Positions 15,766-23,862 of a DNA stretch of 64,000 nt are shown here, in pieces (the stretch's first letter is position 1; each line of letters starts with the position of its first letter). The notes beneath the pieces were generated by a model. That model was not told the origin of the DNA, searched no databases, and saw nothing but the letters and a program-made list of their open reading frames with translations. The stretch is from positions 62,001 through 126,000 of the forward strand of contig JAZKDP010000011.1 in NCBI GenBank assembly GCA_040387515.1, read 5' to 3'. The position numbers were made by a program, and so were the translations under genes. The stretch comes from Methylotenera_A sp040387515 (GTDB lineage Bacteria > Pseudomonadota > Gammaproteobacteria > Burkholderiales > Methylophilaceae).

Positions 15766-16766
15766 CTTTTCACCTCCATAAGAGCCAGCGCCAACAACCC
15801 AAGCACACTGATTAATGCGATGTCATAAAAAATATTGCTTAAGTCATGCCGCGGTGCGGCCTGCTTGTAATACACAGGCTTATTCTTTAAGCGCGCAATC
15901 GTTTTCATTGCGCTTTGCACCGCCTGTGGATTTTCGGCTTCATACGCCTGATATGGCATACCAAGAGTTTGAAAATACGCATGTAATTCATATTCCGGGT
16001 AAGCCTGCTCCTCACCTTCTGGCGGCCTATCACTTAAGCTTGCACCATTTTTTGAGCGCAAATAAATCCAATATAACGATGCCTGTTGTCGCTGAAACAT
16101 ATTGCGCAACAATTCGCGCGTTTTCACATCCAAATGCGCCGCACCATCTGACACCAGCAAAATCACGCGTGAGCCTGTCATCGACTTACCTTCAAAATAA
16201 TCCAAGCCCATGCCTAAGCCGCGCGCCACTGCGGTAAAACCCATGCCGCCTGCTTCAGTAGCGTTAAGTGCTGCTTGCACCGCTTCCCTATCGCCACTCA
16301 ACGGTGCAACTAAAATGGGCGATGTGCTGAATGAAACCATGCCGATCAAATCTTCACGGCTTTGCTTGATGAACGTTTCCAGCACTCTGCGCGCGGCCGC
16401 CATTTTTGAAGCATCTGGTTTTACGGCGCCGTCATTACTGGTCGGCTTATCGGTAAAGTCGTCATTCATACTTGCACTTCGATCTAATACGATCATGACG
16501 TGCGCACCACGACCTAAACGTTCAATATTCAACTCACCCCAATAAGGCCCAGCCATGGCAAACGCCGTGCTGATAATCGCAACTGCGCCTAAACCGCTCC
16601 AAGTTCTGTGCAAATAAACAGATAGCGCATCGACTGGCAAACTGCTGATGGATGGATGCGAAAATACTTGGTAGCTTTTGCCAAACAGCGGCAACCACGC
16701 CAACAACATGAGAAATAAAGGCCAGATTGTATTTACACCAAAATCAGACATGCCTATATCAAACAT
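15744..16766 (-). CDS. mxaC: MxaC, von Willebrand A domain membrane protein
   Basis: A 340-residue inner-membrane protein with two N-terminal hydrophobic segments, a von Willebrand A domain with an intact MIDAS (VLDRSASMND, later LVSDGAAH) and a C-terminal helix (VLGLLALALMEVKRW). This is the BatA-type architecture that works with MoxR ATPases. It belongs to the MxaR-S-A-C-K-L assembly set for methanol dehydrogenase. It overlaps mxaA by 8 bp and mxaK by 22 bp. Together with MxaL it gives two vWA proteins in the maturation machine. Confidence 0.92.
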   Translation of the reverse strand: MFDIGMSDFGVNTIWPLFLMLLAWLPLFGKSYQVFSHPSISSLPVDALSVYLHRTWSGLGAVAIISTAFAMAGPYWGELNIERLGRGAHVMIVLDRSASMNDDFTDKPTSNDGAVKPDASKMAAARRVLETFIKQSREDLIGMVSFSTSPILVAPLSGDREAVQAALNATEAGGMGFTAVARGLGMGLDYFEGKSMTGSRVILLVSDGAAHLDVKTRELLRNMFQRQQASLYWIYLRSKNGASLSDRPPEGEEQAYPEYELHAYFQTLGMPYQAYEAENPQAVQSAMKTIARLKNKPVYYKQAAPRHDLSNIFYDIALISVLGLLALALMEVKRWRYGSE

Positions 16767-17769
16767 TAGCTGTGTTCTTTTTTGTTTTTAAAGTAGCTGC
16801 CGATTCAAGCTGCATTAAGTACTGGCTTAGCTTGCGCAATTGCTGCAAGGTTTGTGTCGATTGTTTGCCAGCAAAAAACACCTGTTCAGAATCTGCAAAA
16901 AAATCTTCAATCTCTTTTTTGGCAGGAGTTAACCAATTTTTTGAATGAAAAAGTTTCGGTAGATTTTCAGCAGAAATCGCAGAACCTGCAACGCCATCAA
17001 AGCCACGCCTTAAGGCGCGGATTGCTATTGGTAAATGAATATATTGATCTTGATTACTTAGTTGGCGAATTTCCCTGTAAGCCTTGCGGAAAGGTCTTAA
17101 ATGTCCAATCCGCCAATTAAACCAATCGAAATACCAAGCCAAATAGGTCAAACAAATAGCGGCACAGCTTGCCAATAACGCCAATAATATAAAGTTCTGC
17201 GTCAGATTCTTTTTTTCTGGTTTAACATCTGGGCGCAGATTTTTATAGGAGTCACCTGAAATCACGGTTGGAATGATTGGTGCGACCAAAATCTGCCCTG
17301 CAGTAATAGTAATCGCAAGCGGCTTTTTATCTTCGTGCGTAAATTTAAGGTTAAGCGGCACCAATGGGTAATAGCGAATCTCTGGCATTGACCTGAAATG
17401 CTGCCAGCGCAAATGTACGATATGCTGCGTTGTTTTGTGACTATCTTTCTCTTTCACATCAACGCTCACCAGCTCAACCGGAGAGGAATTTGCGCCAATA
17501 GTCGGCAACGAACCTTTATCAAACACATAGCCTAATGGCGTTTTAATCGTCAAGGTTTGCTCGGCAATATCGCCGATGGTATAGCCCAATTCACGCAACT
17601 GAGAACTGATTTGTAGCTTGGTTTGTGTTTGATTGCTGGCTTTAATTACAGCGTCATCTGCAATGCTAAATTGTGCAAACATAATGCCAATAGTTAACAC
17701 TAAAAACTGAGCAAAAAATCTTTTAAAAGAATTAGTCATATTCAAGCTATTCATTTTTAAGCCACCCAT
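16759..17769 (-). CDS. mxaA: MxaA, methanol dehydrogenase calcium-insertion protein
   Basis: A 336-residue exported and membrane protein: signal peptide ending near FSIADD, a beta-rich periplasmic domain, one transmembrane helix (FILLALLASCAAICLTYLAWY) and a cytoplasmic C-terminal domain. This matches MxaA, needed for calcium incorporation into MxaFI. The start at 17769 overlaps the GGTGA around the mxaS stop. A Met five residues in (17754), preceded by GGTGG, is also possible. It directly follows mxaS with a 3 bp gap. Confidence 0.9.
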   Translation of the reverse strand: MGGLKMNSLNMTNSFKRFFAQFLVLTIGIMFAQFSIADDAVIKASNQTQTKLQISSQLRELGYTIGDIAEQTLTIKTPLGYVFDKGSLPTIGANSSPVELVSVDVKEKDSHKTTQHIVHLRWQHFRSMPEIRYYPLVPLNLKFTHEDKKPLAITITAGQILVAPIIPTVISGDSYKNLRPDVKPEKKNLTQNFILLALLASCAAICLTYLAWYFDWFNWRIGHLRPFRKAYREIRQLSNQDQYIHLPIAIRALRRGFDGVAGSAISAENLPKLFHSKNWLTPAKKEIEDFFADSEQVFFAGKQSTQTLQQLRKLSQYLMQLESAATLKTKKNTANV

Positions 17770-17772
17770 CTT

Positions 17773-18636
17773 TCACCCTAGCCCAAGTAAATGTTGACTT
17801 AACTGTGTGGCGTTAAAGCTTTTTCCTACAAAAAAAGGTTTGCGCACGCCTGATTTTCTACATAATTGAATCAATGCACTGCGTCTTAACGAGTAGCTAT
17901 CCCTAATTTTTAGCAATAATTTTGGGCGTAAAAATAATGCTGCATCAACACCCGTTTCCATATCTCGTACCCTTGCCCAACCCCATGCTGGAATATTTTC
18001 ATATTCAGCGGCGTCCCACAGCACAATCGGTACAACATCGTGAATAGCCATACTTTGCAAAGTTGTTTTTAGCGTTTCCATATCTAGATGAAAATCAGAT
18101 ATCAAAAAAACCAGTGACTTTTTACTGCTTAATTGCGCAGCCAATTTAGGCAATGCGCTGGCGGAAGCCTGTGGTTTAAGCTGTGCGGAATGGATTTTTT
18201 GATAAACCTGTTGCGCCATACCACGCCTGCTGGATACTGATTCAGATAAATCAGGCCTTAATGCATCGTCGGCAGTCAATAAACCAAAAGCATCGCCTTG
18301 GCGTGCGGCAGACCATGCGATCGCGCTGGCAATTTCTGCAACCATTTGCCATTTCTCCGAATCACCAGCAAAAGCCATTGATGAAGATGCATCAATCATG
18401 GCGCACACCGTAATTGCGTTACGTTCATTAAAAGTACGCACCATCAGTGTCTGTGGCACCATCATTAAACTTCTGCGTACATCAATACGCTTCGGGTCTG
18501 GATGACTTAAGAAATGGCTAAAACCCCTGAAGTCTGCATTGCCGCCTAACGTCTTGCTGGCATGAGCGCCCGGGCGTACACCATGCGTGCGCCAATCAAG
18601 ACGATAGTGAAATTCTTGGGGAATAAAATGACTCAA
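17773..18636 (-). CDS. mxaS: MxaS, DUF58 family protein
   Basis: A 287-residue cytoplasmic protein of the DUF58 family. It has the RxxDWRTHGVRPGAH.. opening, the ADFRGFSHFLSHPDPKRIDVRRS region and a degenerate vWA core (VCAMIDASSSMAF; FLISDFHLD). DUF58 proteins pair with MoxR AAA+ ATPases. Here the pair MxaR-MxaS is part of the conserved mxa assembly genes. A 70 bp gap separates it from mxaR, and mxaA starts 3 bp after it. Its exact biochemical step is unknown in the family. Confidence 0.9.
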   Translation of the reverse strand: MSHFIPQEFHYRLDWRTHGVRPGAHASKTLGGNADFRGFSHFLSHPDPKRIDVRRSLMMVPQTLMVRTFNERNAITVCAMIDASSSMAFAGDSEKWQMVAEIASAIAWSAARQGDAFGLLTADDALRPDLSESVSSRRGMAQQVYQKIHSAQLKPQASASALPKLAAQLSSKKSLVFLISDFHLDMETLKTTLQSMAIHDVVPIVLWDAAEYENIPAWGWARVRDMETGVDAALFLRPKLLLKIRDSYSLRRSALIQLCRKSGVRKPFFVGKSFNATQLSQHLLGLG

Positions 18637-18706
18637 TGCAAGCTCGAATAAATAGCTGAAATTAAAATTTGGAATAAAAATGCAAAAGCGCGTATAGACA
18701 AAATAC

Positions 18707-19741
18707 TCAAGGCGCAGAAATTTTATTCAACACGCCTTGTATCAACTGCGGCGCAATTTCATCACGTCTAAGTTCGTAAGCTGGCGTAAAAAATATGCGA
18801 TGCGCTACGGTATCGTGAAATACAGCACGAATATCATCAGGCGTTAAATAGTCGCGCCCTTCAAGCCAAGCACGACAACGTGCAGCACGCATCAGCATGC
18901 CCATTCCGCGAGGACTGGCACCGCCAGCGATTAAACGTGTTATGTCTACATCTTCAATTTCTAAACCGATTTCAGTTGGATTGCGTAATGCATTCCATAA
19001 GTTTAGCGCGTAATCTTGCAAGGGTAATTCTGCGCGAATGCTGCTTTGTACCGCCGTTGCTAAATCATTCAGCTCATCATATGCGACTACGCTGGCGGGT
19101 AAGTTTGCGATTAATTCATCGGTATTTTGAAAGCGCATATTGAACATTAAATCGCGCTGCAATTCGCGTTCATTCGGCGCATCGATACTAATTTCCATAA
19201 AAAATCGATCGCGCGCGGCGGCCGGCAATTCAAATGTTTCTTCACGCTCTAGGCGATTTCGGTCTGCAAATATCGTTAAGTGTGGAAACGTGTATTCCCG
19301 ATTAAACGCATTAACACTGCGTTCTGCCATTAATCTGAGCAAAAGTGAATGCGCTTGTGGGCGCGCACGATTAATTTCATTAAAGAAAAATACGGCTAAT
19401 TTTTCTTCCGATTGCAACAAAGGGCCCGGCGCAACGGCAGGCTGACCTTGTTCATTTATATAGGCATGGTATAAAAAGTCTGAAGGCATTAAATCCACAG
19501 CACCTTCAATACGCTGATAAGCGCCACCTAATAATCGGGCAGCGGCTCTTAATAAGGTAGTTTTGCCTACACCGACATCGCCTTCTAACAAGACATGTCC
19601 ACGCGAAAAAATAGCGATGATGAGTGATCTGACCGCCTGAACTTGTCCGATAACGGCGGAGTTTAGTAATTGTTCAAAGTGCAGCGCTTTTTCACGCCCA
19701 GCATTTAAATCAATGTTATTTTTTTGCGTCATGGAAATCAA
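18707..19741 (-). CDS. mxaR: MxaR, MoxR-type AAA+ ATPase
   Basis: A 344-residue AAA+ ATPase of the MoxR family, for which this gene is the namesake. Walker A is GDVGVGKTT, Walker B lies in FFFNEINRA and the arginine region is in AAARDRFFMEI. MoxR proteins act as chaperone-like ATPases with vWA partners, here MxaC, MxaL and DUF58 MxaS, in activating methanol dehydrogenase. A Met three residues in is an alternative start. It follows mxaI after a strong hairpin with a T-run, so its level is likely below that of mxaFJGI. Confidence 0.94.
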   Translation of the reverse strand: MISMTQKNNIDLNAGREKALHFEQLLNSAVIGQVQAVRSLIIAIFSRGHVLLEGDVGVGKTTLLRAAARLLGGAYQRIEGAVDLMPSDFLYHAYINEQGQPAVAPGPLLQSEEKLAVFFFNEINRARPQAHSLLLRLMAERSVNAFNREYTFPHLTIFADRNRLEREETFELPAAARDRFFMEISIDAPNERELQRDLMFNMRFQNTDELIANLPASVVAYDELNDLATAVQSSIRAELPLQDYALNLWNALRNPTEIGLEIEDVDITRLIAGGASPRGMGMLMRAARCRAWLEGRDYLTPDDIRAVFHDTVAHRIFFTPAYELRRDEIAPQLIQGVLNKISAP

Positions 19742-19815
19742 AAATCCTAGTGAGTGTGCGAAGCCTCTAAGCTTTCAAACTAAAGCAGCCTGTTAATTAG
19801 GTTTATCGTTTATTT

Positions 19816-19849
19816 AAAAAGAAAGGTCGATGCAGAAAGCACCGACCTT
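19816..19849 (-). terminator. Terminator/attenuator between mxaI and mxaR
   Basis: On the minus strand, an 11-bp stem with one wobble pair (AAGGTCGGTGC / GCATCGACCTT), 5-nt loop, followed by TCTTTTT. It starts 14 bp after the mxaI stop. It has all features of a rho-independent terminator but lies inside the mxa cluster, so partial read-through would give low mxaRSACKLD levels. Confidence 0.85.
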
Positions 19850-19863
19850 GTTACTACAATGAA

Positions 19864-20139
19864 TTACTCAAGATCAAAAACAAACTTGCCCGTTGCTTTC
19901 GCATTAGCAATGCGTTTTGCGTTACGTGCGTCCATTGCTTTGATTGAGGCTTCTTGTTTACCCACTTCTTTTGGATCATGTTTTGGATCGTATTTAGAGC
20001 CTGCAATTTTTTCTGGGTAGCCAGGTTTAGCTTCCCAGCAGTTGCCTGGCTCTTTACAATTACCACCATCGTATGCAAAAGCAGCGCCAGAAACGCCCAT
20101 CACACCTGCTACTGCCAACACTGTTAAAATAGCTTTCAT
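19864..20139 (-). CDS. mxaI: Methanol dehydrogenase small subunit
   Basis: Beta subunit of the alpha2-beta2 periplasmic methanol dehydrogenase. A 91-residue precursor: signal peptide ending GAAFA, then the lysine-rich YDGGNCKEPGNCWEAKPGYPEKI with the characteristic Cys pair that forms a disulfide, and a long C-terminal helix. Its presence separates this MxaF system from XoxF systems, which lack MxaI. An AAGGAGAT ribosome site sits just before the ATG. It follows mxaG by 96 bp and ends shortly before a strong hairpin. Confidence 0.97.
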   Translation of the reverse strand: MKAILTVLAVAGVMGVSGAAFAYDGGNCKEPGNCWEAKPGYPEKIAGSKYDPKHDPKEVGKQEASIKAMDARNAKRIANAKATGKFVFDLE

Positions 20140-20235
20140 TCAAATCTCCTTATTTATAAACTTGGTTGCTGGTGATACTAAACATCGACTGAACGCTACC
20201 AGTGCGCGATTCAGAAGAACTCCCCTTAAAATCTG

Positions 20236-20820
20236 CTAATCAATTTTCTTCCATTTGGCTTTTTTAGGATCGCCGCTGTAAACACTGCGTATCCAACTCA
20301 TCACTTGCAGCATTTCGTCTTGCGAAATCAAACCTTTTTGTGGCCCCATCATGCCCTGACCGCCACCGTATAAAGTCTCAAATAAGCCTTTATCGGTCAC
20401 GTTGTTGGGATATGTCCAATAATCATCAGCTAAAGCTGGTCCTAACTTACCTTCTGCCAAATGCCCGTGACAGCCAGAACAAGCCGTTGCAAAAATGGTG
20501 TACCCACGATTAACTACTTCTTTATCTTCGTTATATGGGTTATGACCTGTGATCTTAAATTTCTTCACAGCCGGACTATCAGGGCCTTGGCCATCATTAA
20601 AATCTAACGGGTCGCCAGAAATCGTTCCACGAAAATCCAACGGAGTACCTGAAACTTCTTCTGTATCTGCAGCCACTTTTACTGTTTGATTAGCAGAAGC
20701 TTTATCAGCACTTCCTGTTGCTGGTGATTGTGGCGCAGCATTACAGGCCGACAAATAACTCATCATTAATAATGCAGCCAGTAATGACGACACATTCACA
20801 CTTTTAAAACCTTTAAACAT
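20236..20820 (-). CDS. mxaG: Cytochrome c-L, electron acceptor of methanol dehydrogenase
   Basis: Specific c-type cytochrome that takes electrons from methanol dehydrogenase. The haem site is CSGCH (Cys114, Cys117, His118), and the family pattern GKLGPALADDYWTYP and YGGGQGMMGP follows. The N-terminus (Lys3, Lys6, hydrophobic run, then LSAC at residues 23-26) fits a lipobox, so this cytochrome may be a lipoprotein rather than soluble. The mature start is followed by a Ser/Ala-rich linker before the conserved domain. TAATG overlap with the mxaJ stop and a strong AAGGAAGGT site indicate coupled, efficient translation. Confidence 0.95.
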   Translation of the reverse strand: MFKGFKSVNVSSLLAALLMMSYLSACNAAPQSPATGSADKASANQTVKVAADTEEVSGTPLDFRGTISGDPLDFNDGQGPDSPAVKKFKITGHNPYNEDKEVVNRGYTIFATACSGCHGHLAEGKLGPALADDYWTYPNNVTDKGLFETLYGGGQGMMGPQKGLISQDEMLQVMSWIRSVYSGDPKKAKWKKID

Positions 20821-21680
20821 TACGCACCTTCCTTAGTATTAGTCACTGCCATTAGAGGAATGCCTTCCTGTTTTAAAATGGCGTCAATTTCTGATTTCTT
20901 TTCATGAATCACACGATTCAATTCATCTCTTAGCGCGTTATCACCTTTGCGGACACCCATGACGATTTGATAATGCATAGGCACTTTTTGGCCGTTGGAT
21001 TTAACAGCGTCATCATTCACAATTTGCATTTTTAATGGCGTTTTCGATGCGCGCACATAACGTGCTGCTTCTGGTGCCCACAACATAGATGAATGGATAT
21101 ATTTAGTTTCTACGTCTTTAACCAATCTATCCGGATAAACCTTAACGAATTTATTACGCGTCGACTGGTACTGTTGTAGCTCTGCAAAATAATCAAACAT
21201 GTCGTCAAAACGGTTAATTTGCAGCAGCATCACCTTGCCTGGGCTATCGGGCAAAACGCCTATGCGGAAATTACGCTCTTTGAGTAAATCATCATTCCAA
21301 GAAGAAATATCAATGCCGCGATCTTCTCTGGTGATAAACACATAACCCGTTTTGTAATAAGGATCCGTTTTTAACATGCGTGGATCGGTTTCATCTGCGC
21401 CTAGTACCACATCACATTTTTTCTTGTCCAAATAATCCCTCACGACGTAACGCGGATCACTCCAAAAAACAAAATTAACATTGCGATTCATGGCTTTACC
21501 TAAAACTTCAGCCAGAGAGTTCTCAAATCCTTCTTTGTTTTTGTTTGAAAACGGCATCTCATCTTGGCCTGCACAGACATTGAGATCTTCTGCTTGTGCC
21601 TGAACTGACCCGATGCCAAGCAAACCGAATAAAGCTGCGCTTAATCCTAATTTGCATAATTGATATTTATTTCTGTGCAT
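20820..21680 (-). CDS. mxaJ: MxaJ, periplasmic solute-binding-like methanol oxidation protein
   Basis: A periplasmic protein with the family 3 solute-binding fold (LNVCAGQDEMPFSNKNKEGFENSLAEVLG), required for making active methanol dehydrogenase and known to interact with it in other methylotrophs. The start chosen is the ATG at 21680 (286 residues). It gives a normal signal peptide ending VQAQA and leaves AAGGAAG 10 nt upstream. The longer frame from 21701 would start on the ribosome site itself. It is second in the cluster after mxaF, separated by a 203 bp region containing a hairpin. Confidence 0.94.
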   Translation of the reverse strand: MHRNKYQLCKLGLSAALFGLLGIGSVQAQAEDLNVCAGQDEMPFSNKNKEGFENSLAEVLGKAMNRNVNFVFWSDPRYVVRDYLDKKKCDVVLGADETDPRMLKTDPYYKTGYVFITREDRGIDISSWNDDLLKERNFRIGVLPDSPGKVMLLQINRFDDMFDYFAELQQYQSTRNKFVKVYPDRLVKDVETKYIHSSMLWAPEAARYVRASKTPLKMQIVNDDAVKSNGQKVPMHYQIVMGVRKGDNALRDELNRVIHEKKSEIDAILKQEGIPLMAVTNTKEGA

Positions 21681-21817
21681 ATTTAAATTACTTCCTTTCA
21701 AATGAGCTTTAAACTTTCACGGGGTGTTTCCAAATAAACGCTCAAAACTTTTAAATAAAATATCTATTAAACAAAATGTCTATTTGCAAAAACCTTGCAC
21801 TCATATTTTTTGCAGAA

Positions 21818-21843
21818 ACCAGAACAGCACTTGCTGCTCTGGT
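21818..21843 (-). terminator. Hairpin between mxaF and mxaJ (attenuator or mRNA 3' stabiliser)
   Basis: On the minus strand, an 11-bp stem with one wobble (ACCAGAGCAGC / GCTGTTCTGGT) and an AAGT loop, then TTCTGC without a full T-run. It lies 40 bp after the mxaF stop and 137 bp before mxaJ. It probably reduces transcription or protects the mxaF message, giving more MxaF than MxaJ and MxaG. Confidence 0.7.
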
Positions 21844-21883
21844 CATCTGTTTTACTTTTAAAACTATACTGTTTAACCTTAAA

Positions 21884-23701
21884 TTACAGGCTGAACACCA
21901 TTAAACCGCCACCCATGTTTGTGTGGTGTTGAAGCTCTTTAAATGCACCAACAGCACCTAAACCTGCACTTGGGTCAGTCAAGTCAAACACTAGACCAAC
22001 ACCAGGCCAACCACCTACACCATACATACTTGCAACGTATTGTTTGCCTTTGAATGCGTATGTCATTGGTGAACCGATACCACCTGAAGGCATTTTGAAT
22101 TTCCACAACTCACTACCGTTGTTTTTATCCAAAGCTTTGATATGGCCATCTAAAGTGTTGTACCAAACTAAGCCACCTTTGGTGTAAAGCGTACCGCCCC
22201 AAGCTGCGAATTTCTCCCATTTGGACCATTTAACTTTGCCTGTAACAGTGTCAAATGCGCGGATAGTACCCATTTCTTTCTTAGTTGGTCCGCTTGGGCC
22301 AGGATACATCGCGAGTGTTGCACCCACGAAGAATTGACCTGCACGGTATGGCAACATGAACGGCTCCCAGTCCATACAAATGTGGTTCAACCCAGCATAT
22401 AAAGTACGGCTTTCAGGATCGTAAGAATCGACACCTTGGTTATGGAAACCCATCGCTGAAGGACAAATGTTGGTACCTTTATGGTCCATACGTGTTGAGA
22501 ACTCTGGATCGCGCACTGGTAAGCCAGTTTTTAAATCCACTTTTTTGAACACGTTAACTGCTGGATCGACTTTGTCGGCCAAGATCAATGCACCAGTGTC
22601 ACGATTAAGCGTGTACATAATGCCGTTACGGTCAATGTGCGTTAATAGCGGCGTCATTTTGCCTTTAACTGGTTGATCGGTTAGCACCATTTGGTTTACA
22701 CCAGCAAAATCCCACTCATCATGTGGCGTTTTTTGGTAGCCCCATTTAGCTTCGCCCGTATCAACATCACGCGCCCAAATAGTCATCGTCCATTTGTTGT
22801 CGCCTGGACGCATTGTTTCATTCCAAGGTGCGGGGTTGCCTGAACCGTAGTAGAACAAGTTTAATTTTGGATCATATGCATACCAACCCCAGTTAGTGCC
22901 GCCACCGATTTTCCAAGCGTCGCCTTCCCAAGTTTTAGTACCTAAATTAAATTGACCGTAATGTGGATTGTCTTTATTGAAGTCTTTTGCCAGTTTGATT
23001 TCATTGTCAGGACCAGTCGCGAACGTACGCCATTTCAATGCGCCAGTTTTTAAATCAACCGCGTTCACAGCGCCACGAACACCTAGCTCAGCACCAGAAC
23101 AGCCGATTAATACAGTGTCTTTAACAACGTATGGAGCTTGCGTTAATGTCATGCCGACTTTAGGATCGCAAAGCTCAACTTTCCAGTTTACGTTGCCGGT
23201 TTTAGCATCTAAAGCCAGTAAGTGACCATCTGCTTGTTTCTTGATAATTTGACCAGCGCCATAAGCAACACCACGGTCAACAATATCGCAACACATCACT
23301 GCTTTTGTAGAAGCGTCTTGTTTTGGTTTGTGTGACCAGACAATGCGACCAGGGTCGTTTAAATTAACGGCATATGTATTGTTAGGAAAAGCAGAGTGAA
23401 TGTACATCATGTCGCCAATCACCAATGGTGCGCCTTCATGACCGTGTAAAACGCCAGTCGAGAACGACCAAGCGGCTTTTACATTCTTAACATTGCCTTT
23501 ATTGATTTGGTTTAATTCACTGTTATGTTGACTTGTGTAATTACCTGTTTGTGTCGCCCATTGATTTGGGTCTTGTACTCTTTTGTCTAAATCAGCATCA
23601 GCATATGCAGTTTGAACAACTGCAATTGCTAGAAGCGCGCCGATTGCTGCACTAATACTGGCGTGAGCATTGACGTTAGCCTGTTTGCGTTTCATATCCA
23701 T
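21884..23701 (-). CDS. mxaF: PQQ-dependent methanol dehydrogenase large subunit, calcium type
   Basis: Catalytic alpha subunit that oxidises methanol to formaldehyde in the periplasm. The start at 23701 has GGGAG directly upstream; the Met two codons on (23695) is nearly equivalent. It gives a 605-residue precursor with a signal peptide ending TAYA. Visible features are repeated PQQ-propeller tryptophan-docking blades, the vicinal disulfide Cys-Cys (VMCCDIV), the Glu ligand region (GCSGAELGVRG), the Asn ligand (GSGNPAPWN) and the catalytic Asp in HDEWDFAG. Two residues after that Asp is Ala; lanthanide XoxF enzymes have a second Asp there, so this is the calcium form. First gene of the operon. 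Confidence 0.97.
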   Translation of the reverse strand: MDMKRKQANVNAHASISAAIGALLAIAVVQTAYADADLDKRVQDPNQWATQTGNYTSQHNSELNQINKGNVKNVKAAWSFSTGVLHGHEGAPLVIGDMMYIHSAFPNNTYAVNLNDPGRIVWSHKPKQDASTKAVMCCDIVDRGVAYGAGQIIKKQADGHLLALDAKTGNVNWKVELCDPKVGMTLTQAPYVVKDTVLIGCSGAELGVRGAVNAVDLKTGALKWRTFATGPDNEIKLAKDFNKDNPHYGQFNLGTKTWEGDAWKIGGGTNWGWYAYDPKLNLFYYGSGNPAPWNETMRPGDNKWTMTIWARDVDTGEAKWGYQKTPHDEWDFAGVNQMVLTDQPVKGKMTPLLTHIDRNGIMYTLNRDTGALILADKVDPAVNVFKKVDLKTGLPVRDPEFSTRMDHKGTNICPSAMGFHNQGVDSYDPESRTLYAGLNHICMDWEPFMLPYRAGQFFVGATLAMYPGPSGPTKKEMGTIRAFDTVTGKVKWSKWEKFAAWGGTLYTKGGLVWYNTLDGHIKALDKNNGSELWKFKMPSGGIGSPMTYAFKGKQYVASMYGVGGWPGVGLVFDLTDPSAGLGAVGAFKELQHHTNMGGGLMVFSL

Positions 23702-23767
23702 AGTCTCCCATTGGTAGTTAATACTAAAAAGCCACAATCAAGATCAATTTGGCTGAACGCATTCTGC

Positions 23768-23825
23768 ACTTTCACTCTTTACTGAATAAGATGAATCTTT
23801 CCCGTTTTTAGGTGAAAGTTTTCAC
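23768..23825. promoter_or_regulatory. Candidate operator in the mxaF / kinase divergent region
   Basis: ACTTTCAC at 23768-23775 and its inverse GTGAAAGT at 23812-23819 are 44 bp apart, about four helical turns. The second copy is also part of a perfect palindrome GTGAAA-GT-TTTCAC (23812-23825), itself flanked by CCCGT/ACGGG. The location between the divergent mxa operon and a LuxR-type two-component system makes it a candidate binding site for the regulator. No experimental evidence is visible. Confidence 0.5.
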
Positions 23826-23862
23826 GGGTTCACAGCCTAATATCAATAGGCATACATACGCT

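Noticed and set aside
21884..23701. XoxF (lanthanide) identity for the methanol dehydrogenase
   Set aside because: The residue two after the catalytic Asp is Ala, and mxaI and the full maturation cluster are present, so MxaF is the better call.
23711..23747. Sigma-70-like promoter for mxaF (TTGATC and TATTAA, 18 bp apart)
   Set aside because: It would put the transcription start only about ten bases before the ATG, leaving barely a ribosome site; not reported as a feature.
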